NCBI RefSeq assembly: GCF_932526225.1
Contig: NC_064045.1
Location: forward strand, 14,812,442 to 14,876,441
Origin: Nematostella vectensis
Lineage: Eukaryota > Cnidaria > Anthozoa > Actiniaria > Edwardsiidae
DNA length: 64,000 nucleotides
Direction: 5' to 3'
The stretch's first letter is position 1. The number at the start of each line of letters is the position of its first letter. Below the pieces are notes generated by a model. The model was given only the letters and a program-made list of their open reading frames with translations, had not been told where the DNA came from and made no database searches. Shown in pieces: positions 23,285-52,400 of the stretch. The translations under genes were made by a program, and so were the position numbers.

Positions 23285-24593
23285 AAATCACGGTTTGAAT
23301 GGGATCTGAAAAGACTTTTATTCCCAGTCCTCAACCCGCACAGCCACGATGTACTATAAAAGGAACGGCGTACTTGCAAGAGAACTGTGAGATAGCGAGA
23401 AACAATAGATTGAGGCGTAGAACCTCATAATTGTGTATATGACGGTAGAATATGATAATGTTTTGTCCAGAGTTTTAGTTTTTTTTCTTTACCACATCCA
23501 GTCACATTTTTTTAAACCACAGATTAATAATACTCATGTAATATTTTATGTATTTATAAAGAAACACTCTATAGAGTGCAAAAGTTTGTATGTATATATA
23601 CGAAAAAAATCACGGAAATAAAATTTTATTGAAAATGGCCTTGGCTTACAAGTATATTGATTGGTTTCCTGTAAGATGAAAACGGCACTGGTTATCAAAA
23701 TAAGCTAGTCCAGAGTTTAAGAAATGCCGTGAGGGACTGGGCTCTTTCAGAACAAAAAAGCGATTTTACAACTTTCTTGCACTTCGTATAGGGGGTTATT
23801 TGGGATGAATTAGGCGCAAAAGGTATTTCCAGGATGCGCTGAGTACCCTGAGTCATTCCTTAAAAACTAAAAGTTTACCGGCGAACTCCAAATCGGAGTA
23901 TAAAATGCATCAGTAGAAGTGTCGTGGACGAAGATCATTTTGTTTTCACCTGGGGTACCAAAGTTAATTGTTGTTGTGTGTTTTCATCGGTGTTTTGCGA
24001 GCGGAAGTCGAAGTAAATACATCCGTAAAATTTTTTATCGGGCCGTATTCGTAACAAAACACTTTATCGAATGCGTGCTTTTGTTACCCGATGACCCCTT
24101 TTGTTTGTTGAGTGCACAAAAGCGCTAATGAAGTTTGAAAACGTAAACGAGCCAACGGAAGAATACTAATGAATGTCCAATTCAATGCTAAAATCTTATT
24201 GAAAGTTCCATTGCGCTCTTAAGACTTCATTAGAGTTATTGTATGTGCGCTCGCTCTGAAAACAATGCTTTTTCGCTTGGGTGAATGTCTCTTCGCGGTT
24301 AATGAACAGAGGTGTAAAAAAAACCCGGGATATCTAGACATATTGGGAAGAATATTTGAAAAGATATTCTAGACTATGTTGTAAGGAACGTTTAATTGCA
24401 AATTGTAATGAAAGGAAGAAGTATATATGACATTTGTGAAGTTGAAATGTTCATTTTCACCACTGGTACATTAGCCCCAGGAAAGTTCCAAGGGGTCCCA
24501 GTGGGTTAGATAGATAGGGGGTTTTATTCAATTGCCATGGCAGTATTACAGACTGAATTAAGGCAAAGGGCCAGCACATATAGCGTTATACTA
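23285..24593. other. Intergenic, isolated TATA-like box
   Basis: TATAAAAG at 23355-23362 stands about 80 bp past the H1 poly(A) signal, but no conserved coding sequence follows. Otherwise AT-rich and featureless. Confidence 0.35.
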
Positions 24594-24916
24594 TTACAGA
24601 AATCGATAAGTAACAAAGTCACCAAAGCGTTTAGTTGCAGAAATATGTTTGTAGGTATTCATACTGCCGGATCTTAGTGAGTATCCATGCACATTATTAA
24701 TTACGCCTCCAGTAATTACAGATCGAAGGGGTTCTAGCTCTTTAGCGGAGGTCATGAGACTGATACAAAGCTCGCGCCTGCGGTCAGCAAGACTTTGGAG
24801 CCCGCTGGTTTCCAAGGCCTCCTTGTATCGTAGATGGGGTAAAACGATACGGAGGGCCCTCTTTTGGATGCCCTCAACAATGTCGACAAGGAACCCTGTT
24901 ATGTTAGCCCATACTG
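24594..24916 (-). pseudogene. LINE reverse-transcriptase 3' remnant
   Basis: On the minus strand the frame reads VEGIQKRALRIVLPHLRYKE, followed by ALETSGLQSLADRRRELC. This is the conserved tail just past the reverse-transcriptase domain in jockey/CR1-like LINE ORF2 proteins (consensus 'IQKRALRI..P..SY.EAL...L..L..RR..L'). Only about 100 codons remain, with no catalytic YADD part, so this is a dead 5'-truncated copy. Confidence 0.6.
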
Positions 24917-25436
24917 GTTAATTCGGAAATTCCTATTTTCGGGGTGTCGGGATACCTGTGGACCCATTTTTTTTACCACAGGGATCCTGAAACACGAAAA
25001 CACACAGCTTGATTTTTTTTGCGCCACAGGGATCCTGGACCACGAAAACACAATAGAGAGCCGACTCGCAAGCTAGGCCTGGTGAGGGTTTTGACATCTC
25101 GGCAAGGGTTGTAGGATAGTGATGGGCATTTGGTTGAAAAGAAGGAAAGCACACATTCTGCATCAATTTTTTAATGAACGCAATTCTTAGAGCTAGGCAT
25201 TCGTATTTACAATTATAAACAAGCCAGTGTTTGTAAAACGGACGGATTAGACGGTATCCCTATATAAGTATATAACCACTTCTGTCTCGGTAGATAAAAC
25301 GAGATGATGGAGAAGGGCGACATTGCCACAATCCACCAACTCTTGCGTCCATTCCATTCTGGATTTTTGCACCGAACACGAATGCGTGCCTGTCACATGA
25401 CCATGCTGGCCTATCACATGAGCTGGCACTGTCAGT
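24917..25436. other. CNOT3 3' flank/UTR
   Basis: Holds two imperfect copies of CACAGGGATCCTG...CACGAAAACACA (about 24980-25054). For the minus-strand CNOT3 transcript an ATTAAA at 25170-25175 is the only poly(A)-like hexamer noted, about 265 bp past the stop. Confidence 0.4.
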
Positions 25437-43578
<18,142 letters not shown>

Positions 43579-43901
43579 TACCTCGTAGTTTCGCCTAATA
43601 CAACCATAGCTTCGTAGCTGAAAAAACACTCAGTAAACGAAGCTTTAATTCAGCTCAGAATTAGTTCGATAAAGTAAAAATTCGACTCGGAAAATCTCAA
43701 AAGTCTAATTTGGTATCGGAAGCTTTTCACCTCGCCACCATTGAAGGGTATTATGGGCTGGTGGGCGTCTCGTGCGCATGTGTCGAACCAGCCTCGTCTC
43801 CATGTCGAAGCCGGCGGCAAGTTTGGAAGAGTTCTACTCGAACGGGACCTTTGAGGGAGAAATGTTCGGGTTATTTTGGGTAAAATAGAGTTACCAAGGG
43901 C

Positions 43902-44818
43902 AGGCCCGTAGCCAGGAAAGGGGGGTCGGACGAACCTTCCCCCCCCACTCGGCCTGAAGGTCCGCTCAGAGCAAACAAAAAATATATAACGTTTGGCTGG
44001 ATTACCGTGCACATCAATATGTCTTTAAAATGACTATAAAAATCTTTTTTATAAATAATCATTCTGATTATTATCGCTATGTTATTAATAGGGTGCTTTA
44101 AAATACATTTTAAATACAAGATTGAATTTATTTGAAGTATTGATTGCCTAATGTGATAATGCACTAGTAATTTGAAACCCCCACCCTCATGGTCCCGGGG
44201 AAGCGTGGGGTTAATGTGGGGGTTTAGAGCACTTTTTAACAGGAATCTGTCCCGAGGGGCTGGGGGGATTGAATGTTTTCGACCCTAAAAGTTGTCCCCA
44301 CCCTGGGGACTTGGGGACAAGTGAATAGCCTCACAAATGTACTTTGCAAAAGTCATGTCAGTTTCTGGTTTAAGACTCTTTCTTCTGTAGCAAGCTGCAT
44401 GGCAAAATATGCGAAAACAAATATGAAAGAAAAAATATGAATATCAAATAAGATGATTTATTTTTTCATTTATCAAAAAAACCTGCCACCTTCATAGTTA
44501 TTGACACAAATGTACTCGCTGAGGTGTACTGGCTTTGAAATATAAAGGCTTATTTCAGATGACTTGTTGTCAGGTAGTTGTCTATAGTTTGCACCCCGAG
44601 GGGTAGGGGCATTTCACTGCAGTTTTGTCCTGACGGGGTAGGGCTTTCCTCTGTTTTGTACAGGGTCGAAGTTTAATCCCCCACCCTTCTCCGGGACCAT
44701 GGGGGTGGGGGTTTCAATTGACGGGTGCATAAGGCGAGGAGAGGGGTATACCGGAAATTTGGTCCGCTGAAATGGAAAAACGAACCACCCCGCTCAAAAT
44801 CCTGGCTATTACGGGCCT
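43902..44818. mobile_element. MITE with AGGCCCGTA ends, host of a nested element
   Basis: The left end AGGCCCGTAGCCAGGA (43902-43917) is mirrored by TCCTGGCTATTACGGGCCT (44800-44818). The interior near both ends resembles 12582-12864 (for example GAAGGTCC). A different MITE (44161-44735) is inserted in it. Confidence 0.6.
44161..44735. mobile_element. 575-bp MITE with inverted ends, relative of 17967-18834
   Basis: The left end GCACTAGTAATTTGAAA + CCCCCACCCTCATGGTCCCG is mirrored on the right (CGGGACCATGGGGGTGGGGG + TTTCAATTGACGGGTGC). Imperfect ATAAT/ATAAG flanks may be the target duplication. The internal sequence aligns in reverse with 17967-18834 but lacks that copy's 288-bp insertion. 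Confidence 0.75.
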
Positions 44819-46212
44819 GAAGGGTTTGAGTTATTGGCATCAAAGTGTGTTTTCAGTAAAAGTGGGAAACAACAGAAGAAATGGGAGGCCAACTTTTAAG
44901 AATAAAGAAGAAAAAATGTGAATTCATGTCAGAACAACAAAAAGAATTTTTTTTTATCAAGTCACCATTACACGCTCACGAAAGAAGATTGTATTTTCAT
45001 TGGCAAATCTGTGACGCCTAGAGTACGTGGGGAAAGGGAGGGGAGGGAGGGTGCGCATGATTCAGCGTATTCCCCTTTTTGTCACGCACAGTGGGGTAAT
45101 AAACGAATAGTCTTAGGGAGTCCCAACAGATCCATGGCGCCCGGATAGACCTCAATATTTTTTTCTCTGCGTCACAGCGAGCTCTATGTGGCGTAACCGT
45201 ATAATTCAGGGCTAGGAACCTGGTTATTGCCTCCCTATTAATGCGCGGATGCCTCAGTTCCTTTGTATTACACGGTTCGCTAGATAGCGGTGCTGTGGAT
45301 GTAATCTCAAGCCTAGCCGTAAAGCTTTAGCTTGGTCTACATTTTTTAAAACAAGCATCGCGCGTGGCTCGCTCCGTCAAATCGTTTTCTTCCTATTTTT
45401 ACATCAAATTCTAAGGATGCCATCGAGAGGCGAAAATGAAAATCCGGAAAGGGGGAGAAATATTTCAAATACATTGATGGGGGAAGGGGGAGTGCGCCCG
45501 TCAACAATATAAAGTCGGGGTTTAACCAAGTAGTTATTATTAACTTTGTAAAACCAAATAGCGTCCTTCCCGTAATAGAAGTTCAGAATTCACTGTTAAG
45601 AATTGAAGTTATGACATTGTTTTTAAGGTGGCAACAACGTTTCCTAGCACGGAATCTTTAATTGCAAGATACCTATTACATCGAATTAGATTTATAAAAA
45701 TACCACATGCTGTCTCAAGACAACCTGAGCTTTTCATTTGTTCATTGGAAATTTTGACAATCTAGTTATTGATGATCACGTTCATATGGGATCATCTTTT
45801 CTGTCCAACTGGCCACACGTTTTCACAGTCCATGTCTCTCAGCACTGCGTGTAATGCCATGCCGCAAAAAGAGAGTTTTAGAGCAGGGGCAACAGCGATG
45901 GCTTGAACTACGCGATTAAGTGCTCAATTATAAACTAGTTTCTATAAAGATAACCGGAGTTCACATCTTCCAAATATACAACAACTAGAACCTAATTCCT
46001 ACTTTAGCGCGTTCGATCTAGTCATGTTAGAACGCGCTATAGAAATCAATAAACTAAATAATATTATTATTACTTTAGCGAGCACAGATAGGTTTGCTTG
46101 TAGCGCACACGACCCCGTCCTCACTAGACCGTTAAACGTGGAGTTTTCACGTCGTGGTTTTGCGGGAAATGGTTGACGTACCAGACACATATCCACGTGC
46201 GTTTTTTTTTAA
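44819..46212. other. Intergenic between CNOT3 5' end and SPATA20 3' end
   Basis: Contains the dispersed repeat at 45115-45300 and otherwise unremarkable sequence. CNOT3 reads leftward from 43.6 kb and SPATA20 reads leftward towards 46.2 kb, so the CNOT3 promoter must lie somewhere between 43.6 kb and this interval; none was recognised. Confidence 0.4.
45115..45300 (+). repeat. Dispersed repeat copy (SINE-like)
   Basis: Shares TGGCGTAACCGTAT, AACCTGGTTATTGCCTCC and TATTAATGCGCGG with the minus-strand repeat at 4530-4881. The order is the same and the divergence is roughly a quarter. Confidence 0.5.
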
Positions 46213-46218
46213 TTTATT
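46213..46218 (-). terminator. Poly(A) signal for SPATA20
   Basis: AATAAA on the minus strand about 240 bp past the SPATA20 stop codon. Confidence 0.5.
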
Positions 46219-46315
46219 GATTCCTGCTCTCGCCCGCCTCTTTCCCGTTAATCGCCAAAACTCTCTTTTATCCACATCTGTGATACTTTAATTCGCAATC
46301 TCCGCACGGCGGTCC

Positions 46316-46440
46316 GCAAGTGTTGGGCTTTCTGTGTGTCCTCATGTGTTGGGCTTCCTGTGTGTGTCCGCAAGTGTTGGGCTTCCTGTGTGTGTCCTCA
46401 CGTGCTGGGCTTCCTGTGTGTTCGCAAGTGCTGGGCTCCC
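46316..46440. repeat. About 30-bp tandem repeat in the SPATA20 3' UTR
   Basis: Four to five copies of GTGTTGGGCTTCCTGTGTGT plus CCGCAA or CCTCAC links, starting 20 bp past the stop codon. Confidence 0.8.
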
Positions 46441-46458
46441 TGTTTCTTCTGATCTTGT

Positions 46459-49400
46459 TCAGTTCACGAGGAGTTTAGTGAGCTCCTCTTTACTGGTGAC
46501 GGGTAGCTGACACGTGTAGTTCTGACAGACGTAAGCTGTGGCTTTGCCGTCCACGCGCTGCAGAGTCTTGAAGACGGAGAGCTTTGTTGAGAGGAAGCCG
46601 TCTTTACCGTCGCATAGCAACAGTACCTTGTTTGGGATGTAGTGGGAGTGGACACAGCGCATGAGCAGCTTGGTGTCGTCCGCATCACGGTCGCCGGCGA
46701 TGATAATCTGAGGAGAAGAGTGAGTATTATCAGGAGCGGTATCACACCTGTTCCATACGAAGGTTTTGCTTGGTGAAATTCGAGACAAGTTACAAAAGAG
46801 GGAATGGTGATGAGTGATGAAAAGTTGAGTTCCGGTAGAGCGAGTCTTGCCTGTTTCATTCCCAGGTTATGGGTGATAAAGTTGGAGACAAGTTCCGGTA
46901 GAGCGAGTGGGATTTGGCGTAGCCTCGACTCATAAACCATGAAAATCCGCTGCGCTTGGTCGCGATACCGCTGACAATCCACGAAGTTACCGAGGCGCAT
47001 CAAATTCATGACCGCTAGGGAATTGGCACTAGGCTCGGCACCATCTTGTTCTAAAAGGTAATAATTAAAACAAAAAATATAATACAAATGATAACAACAT
47101 CAATATCAACGGAAGGCAAGGCCATTCTGTGCACCCCCCTGGATTACACTCCCGTTTAACGTGTCTATGAAGGCAACAGGGGCGTGTCTAGAGAAAAACG
47201 CAGGGTGGGGTCCCGAGTAGTAAACCACTGACCACGGAAAAACGTTCAAATTGGCATCCTTGGCTCCACTGAAAGGTCACTAGATCCTTCTAGAAAGTTT
47301 TCTATCCACAAATAAAATCAACCAGCGAAGGGGGTCAACCGAAGTAAGACTCATGTCATTACACGAGCAGGGTGGATCCCCCTCTGGACACGCGCCTGGG
47401 AAAAATGCATTTGTGAAGTCTCCCTGAGGAGGAACTGAATTATAAGTTCTAGGCGATGGCAATTCAGGCGAGACTTTCTAGGGCTGCTCCATTCTCCTGA
47501 TCAGGACATAAGTAGCCTCAGACAAGTATTACTATCGTTTTTGAATCACGTAAAGTAGAACCCACTACATACCATCTTTCAACCGGACGAGAATACTCTT
47601 GTCCGCCTCGGTCACCTCGAAGTACCCGCCCTTTTCTTTGTCCAGGAAGAGTTCATCAGCCTTGTCTTGTAACTCCTCCGCCCACTTCAACCACTGCTCG
47701 TCAAACGATGCCTCGTATAGGTCCAGCAACCCGTTGATAAGGTACACATAGTCGCATCCGTACCCCTTAATGGGCGTGGCTCTAGAAAAAGGGGGAAATA
47801 ATGTACGGTCAGACGTTTCCCTTGTATAGGTCTAGCAACTTATTGATAAGATACACTTAGTCGCATCCGTACCCCTTAATGGGCGTGGCTCTAGAGAAGG
47901 GGGACAGTAAATTACGGTCTCACGTTTCCTTGTATAATTCTACCAAACCGTTAAGAAGGTACACATAGTCGCACCCCTGGATAGGCGTGGCTCTAAAAGA
48001 TGGAAATTAAGTTACGGTCAAGCGTTCCCTACTTATAAGTCCAGCAACCCATTGGAAGGAAGAAATACTTGCTCCGTACCCCTTGAGGGGTATAGGGATC
48101 AGGATGAGGGGTAAAGAATCAGGGTTATCCCCTGTATAGTTCTTAAATTCTAATAAAGGTGTACTCGCTTTTCCGTGTGCTAAACTCAGATTCTAATAGA
48201 TGCCACTAATTAGTGATTTATTCACGAGACCCTTCTGCCAAAGGAGAAACGGCTAGCAGTCTACGCTTTTACAGCGCTAAACTCAGATTCTTATAGATTG
48301 AAATGATTGACTAACGAGACATTTCTTGGAGAGTGGACTCACATTTGTGCGATGCTGTCCTTATCCCCGCGATAGCAGCTTCGCAGTAATTCCCCCGAGC
48401 TCTTGTCGTAAAGATGAGTCCTAACAAACTCGGCCGCCTTGATGGCGCGCAAGATATACACCTCTTCACCAAGTACCTGTCCAGATCGGGCAAATCCTGA
48501 TATCATCAGACCTGTCAATAATAGGAAAGGTCAATCATACATGCAACACTTAAAACACTCATCAATATGCAATAGGCATGCCGGCCAATCGTATGTCTTT
48601 CTTTGGTCACGTGAGTGGGTCAAAGCGCCTATTTGATATGACTGAGTATTATAAGCCATTAAAACACTCTAAGGTCGTGTTTTTAATAGTACAAAACCTC
48701 CTCACCCACAGCCTGCCCAGATCGGGCAAACCCAGATATCATCAGACCTGTTAATCATAGGAACTGTCAATCAAATTAGTGAATCCAAACCACAGCAAAT
48801 TTTGAGGAATGTCTGATTGCCAGTAGTCCAGCTTTGAACAAAACATATTTCTTACCATTCCAGGAAGTGATCTTATAGTCATTCCATGAAGAACGTATGT
48901 CTTACCATTTCAGGAAAGGATCATCTTATTGTCATTTAATGAAGAAAACATATCTTACTGTTCCAGGAAGTGATCATCTTATTGTCATTCAATGAGGGAA
49001 ACATATCTTACCATTCCAGGAAGTAATCATCTTGTCATCGAGGTGTGGTGCTGGTCTTTTCTTCCTCTCTTCAAAGAGAATCTCACGTGCTTTTGCAAGC
49101 TGCTCCTTCGCCTCATCTTCGTCCACATCCAAGTCCTTGATGGTGTCCTGGAGGCTTCCTCGTACAATGAGGACATTCTTCCTGACAAGCTCCTTGTGAG
49201 GATCCTAAATCATGAAAACAGTTATCAAAACTATCACAACAATGGTTAAATAAAAAACATAACTAAATTGGGAAGCTAATGATCATAATTGAGAGCTGGA
49301 ACTCTCATGGAGTCTCATCAACTCTTCTCCCCGGTCGGTAGAGACTTCACTCTTCTACCTGGTGAGGTTTGACGTTTCCTTCAGCCTGGACGCCATAGTG

Positions 49401-52400
49401 CTTGTTGAACAGTTCTGACAAGAGGATGGAACCACCCCCTTTAGTAGGCAACGAGTCACTCAACAGATCTTTAAGCTCTTGTTCCTCCCACACATAAAAT
49501 GCCCCCTCAGTCTTCTTGGTGGCATTTGGTGAGGGTAAGGAATCAGCATCTTCAGCGGAATAAAACCCACCAAGCTGGAAGAAGGTAAACGACATCATGA
49601 AAATTCTAGGAAATGACATCACGAAAATTCAGGAAATGACATCATGAAAATTCTAGGAAATGACATCACAAAAATTCAGGAAATGACATCATGAAAATTC
49701 TATGAAATGACATCATGAAAATTCTAGGAAATGACATCATGAAAATTCTAGGAAATGACATCATGAAAATTCTAGGAAATGACATCATGAAAATTCTAGG
49801 AAATGACGCCATGAACATTCAAGGTGGGGCCTCCATGGCCTCTGACCTCCTATGCTTCTAGCACGTGCATACCTGCCTCTAAACCAGTTCAGCCAAGTGA
49901 ACTAGACTTTGGATAATTTCTATAATTGGCAAATACAAATATTCAGATACACGACCAAATAACCATAGATGAGCAAACTTGGGGAGGCAAGCCCAAAGTT
50001 AAAAATGGCCCAGGAATGTCTAGAAGGTCTACCACTACACGTAAATACTGACTATCAACCAAATACCCCACAAAAGTGTAAGAATGACCGAATGCAAGAA
50101 TTGTAGTTCCCTTTCTTTTTTCAATACTGAACAATTCAAGGAACAAACTGAACTATTTGCTGGATTTGTTCGCTTTCCTGATTAATTTTGATTTAAATAC
50201 AATACCGGAAGTAAAGACATGCAGATTTTTATATAGCGCTTTAAAGTCAGATGAAGCATCCTGCTTCGCATTTATAGACTCCTTGGCAGATACAAAAAAG
50301 TAAGTGCCCAAGTCACGAAAACGAGCATGTATGGTCATAGAGCAGCATGTATGGTCATAGAGCAGCATGTATGGTCATAGAGCAGCATGTATGGTCATAG
50401 AGCAGCATGTATGGTCATAAAGCAGCATGTATGGTCATAGAGCAGCATGTATGGTCATAGAGCAGCATGTATGATCATAGAGCAGCATGTATGGTCATAG
50501 AGCAGCATGTATGATCATAGAGCAGCATGTATGGTCATAGAGCAGCATGTATGGTCATAGAGCAGCATGTATGGTCATACAGCAGCATGTATGATTATAG
50601 AGCAGCATGTATGGTCATAGAGCAGCATGTATGATCATAGAGCAGCATGTATGATCATAGAGCAGCATGTATGGTCATAGAGCAGCATGTATGATCATAG
50701 AGCAGCATGTATGGTCATAGAGCAGCATGTATGGTCATAGAGCAGCATGTATGGTCATAGAGCAGCATGTATGGTCATAGAGCAGCATGTATGGTCATAG
50801 AGCAGCATGTATGGTCATAGAGCAGCATGTATGGTCATAGAGCAGCATGTATGATCATAGAGCAGCATGTATGGTCATAGAGCAGCATGTATGGTCATAG
50901 AGCAGCATGTATGATCATAGAGCAGCATGTATGGTCATAGAGCAGCATGTATGGTCATAGAGCAGCATGTATGGTCATAGAGCAGCATGTATGGTCATAG
51001 AGCAGCATGTATGGTCATAGAGCAGCATGTATGGTCATAGAGCAGCATGTATGGTCATAGAGCAGCATGTATGGTCATAGAGCAGCATGTATGGTCATAG
51101 AGCAGCATGTATGATCATAGAGCAGCATGTATGATCATAGAGCAGCATGTATGATCATAGAGCAGCATGTATGATCATAGAGCAGCATGTATGATCATAG
51201 AGCAGCATGTATGGTCATAGAGCAGCATGTATGATTATAGAGCAGCATGTATGGTCATAGAGCAGCATGTATGGTCATAGAGCAGCATGTATGATCATAG
51301 AGCAGCATGTATGATCATAGAGCAGCATGTATGGTCATAGAGCAGCATGTATGATCATAGAGCAGCATGTATGGTCATAAAGCAGCATGTATGGTCATAG
51401 AGCAGCATGTATGGTCATAGAGCAGCATGTATGGTCATAGAGCAGCATGTATGGTCATAGAGCAGCATGTATGGTCATAGAGCAGCATGTATGGTCATAG
51501 AGCAGCATGTATGGTCATAGAGCAGCATGTATGATAATAGAGCAGCATGTATGGTCATAGAGCAGCATGTATGGTCATAGAGCAGCATGTATGATCATAG
51601 AGCAGCATGTATGATCATAGAGCAGCATGTATGGTCATAGAGCAGCATGTATGATCATAGAGCAGCATGTATGGTCATAGAGCAGCATGTATGATCATAG
51701 AGCAGCATGTATGGTCATAGAGCAGCATGTATGATCATAGAGCAGCATGTATGGTCATAGAGCAGCATGTATGGTCATAGAGCAGCATGTATGGTCATAG
51801 AGCAGCATGTATGGTGTCATAGAGCAGCATGTATGGTCATAGAGCAGCATGTATGATCATAGAGCAGCATGTATGGTCATAGAGCAGCATGTATGGTCAT
51901 AGAGCAGCATGTATGGTCATAGAGCAGCATGTATGGTCATAGAGCAGTATGTATGGTCATAGAGCAGCATGTATGGTCATAAAGCAGCATGTATGGTCAT
52001 AGAGCAGCATGTATGGTCATAGAGCAGCATGTATGGTCATAGAGCAGCATGTATGGTCATAGAGCAGCATGTATGGTCATAGAGCAGCATGTATGATCAT
52101 AGAGCAGCATGTATGGTCATAGAGCAGCATGTATGGTCATAGAGCAGCATGTATGATCATAGAGCAGCATGTATGGTCATAGAGCAGCATGTATGGTCAT
52201 AGAGCAGCATGTATGGTCATAGAGCAGCATGTATGGTCATAGAGCAGCATGTATGGTCATAGAGCAGCATGTATGGTCATAGAGCAGCATGTATGGTCAT
52301 AGAGCAGCATGTATGATCATAGAGCAGCATGTATGGTCATAGAGCAGCATGTATGGTCATAGAGCAGCATGTATGGTCATAGAGCAGCATGTATGATCAT

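Noticed and set aside
23731-23750. Histone 3' stem-loop
   Set aside because: GGGCTCTTTCAGAAC lacks the complementary right arm and is 460 bp after the H1 stop.
47179-47402. Possible MITE with GGCGTGTCTAGAG / CTGGACACGCGCC ends
   Set aside because: Inverted ends are short and imperfect and no target duplication was found; too weak to list.
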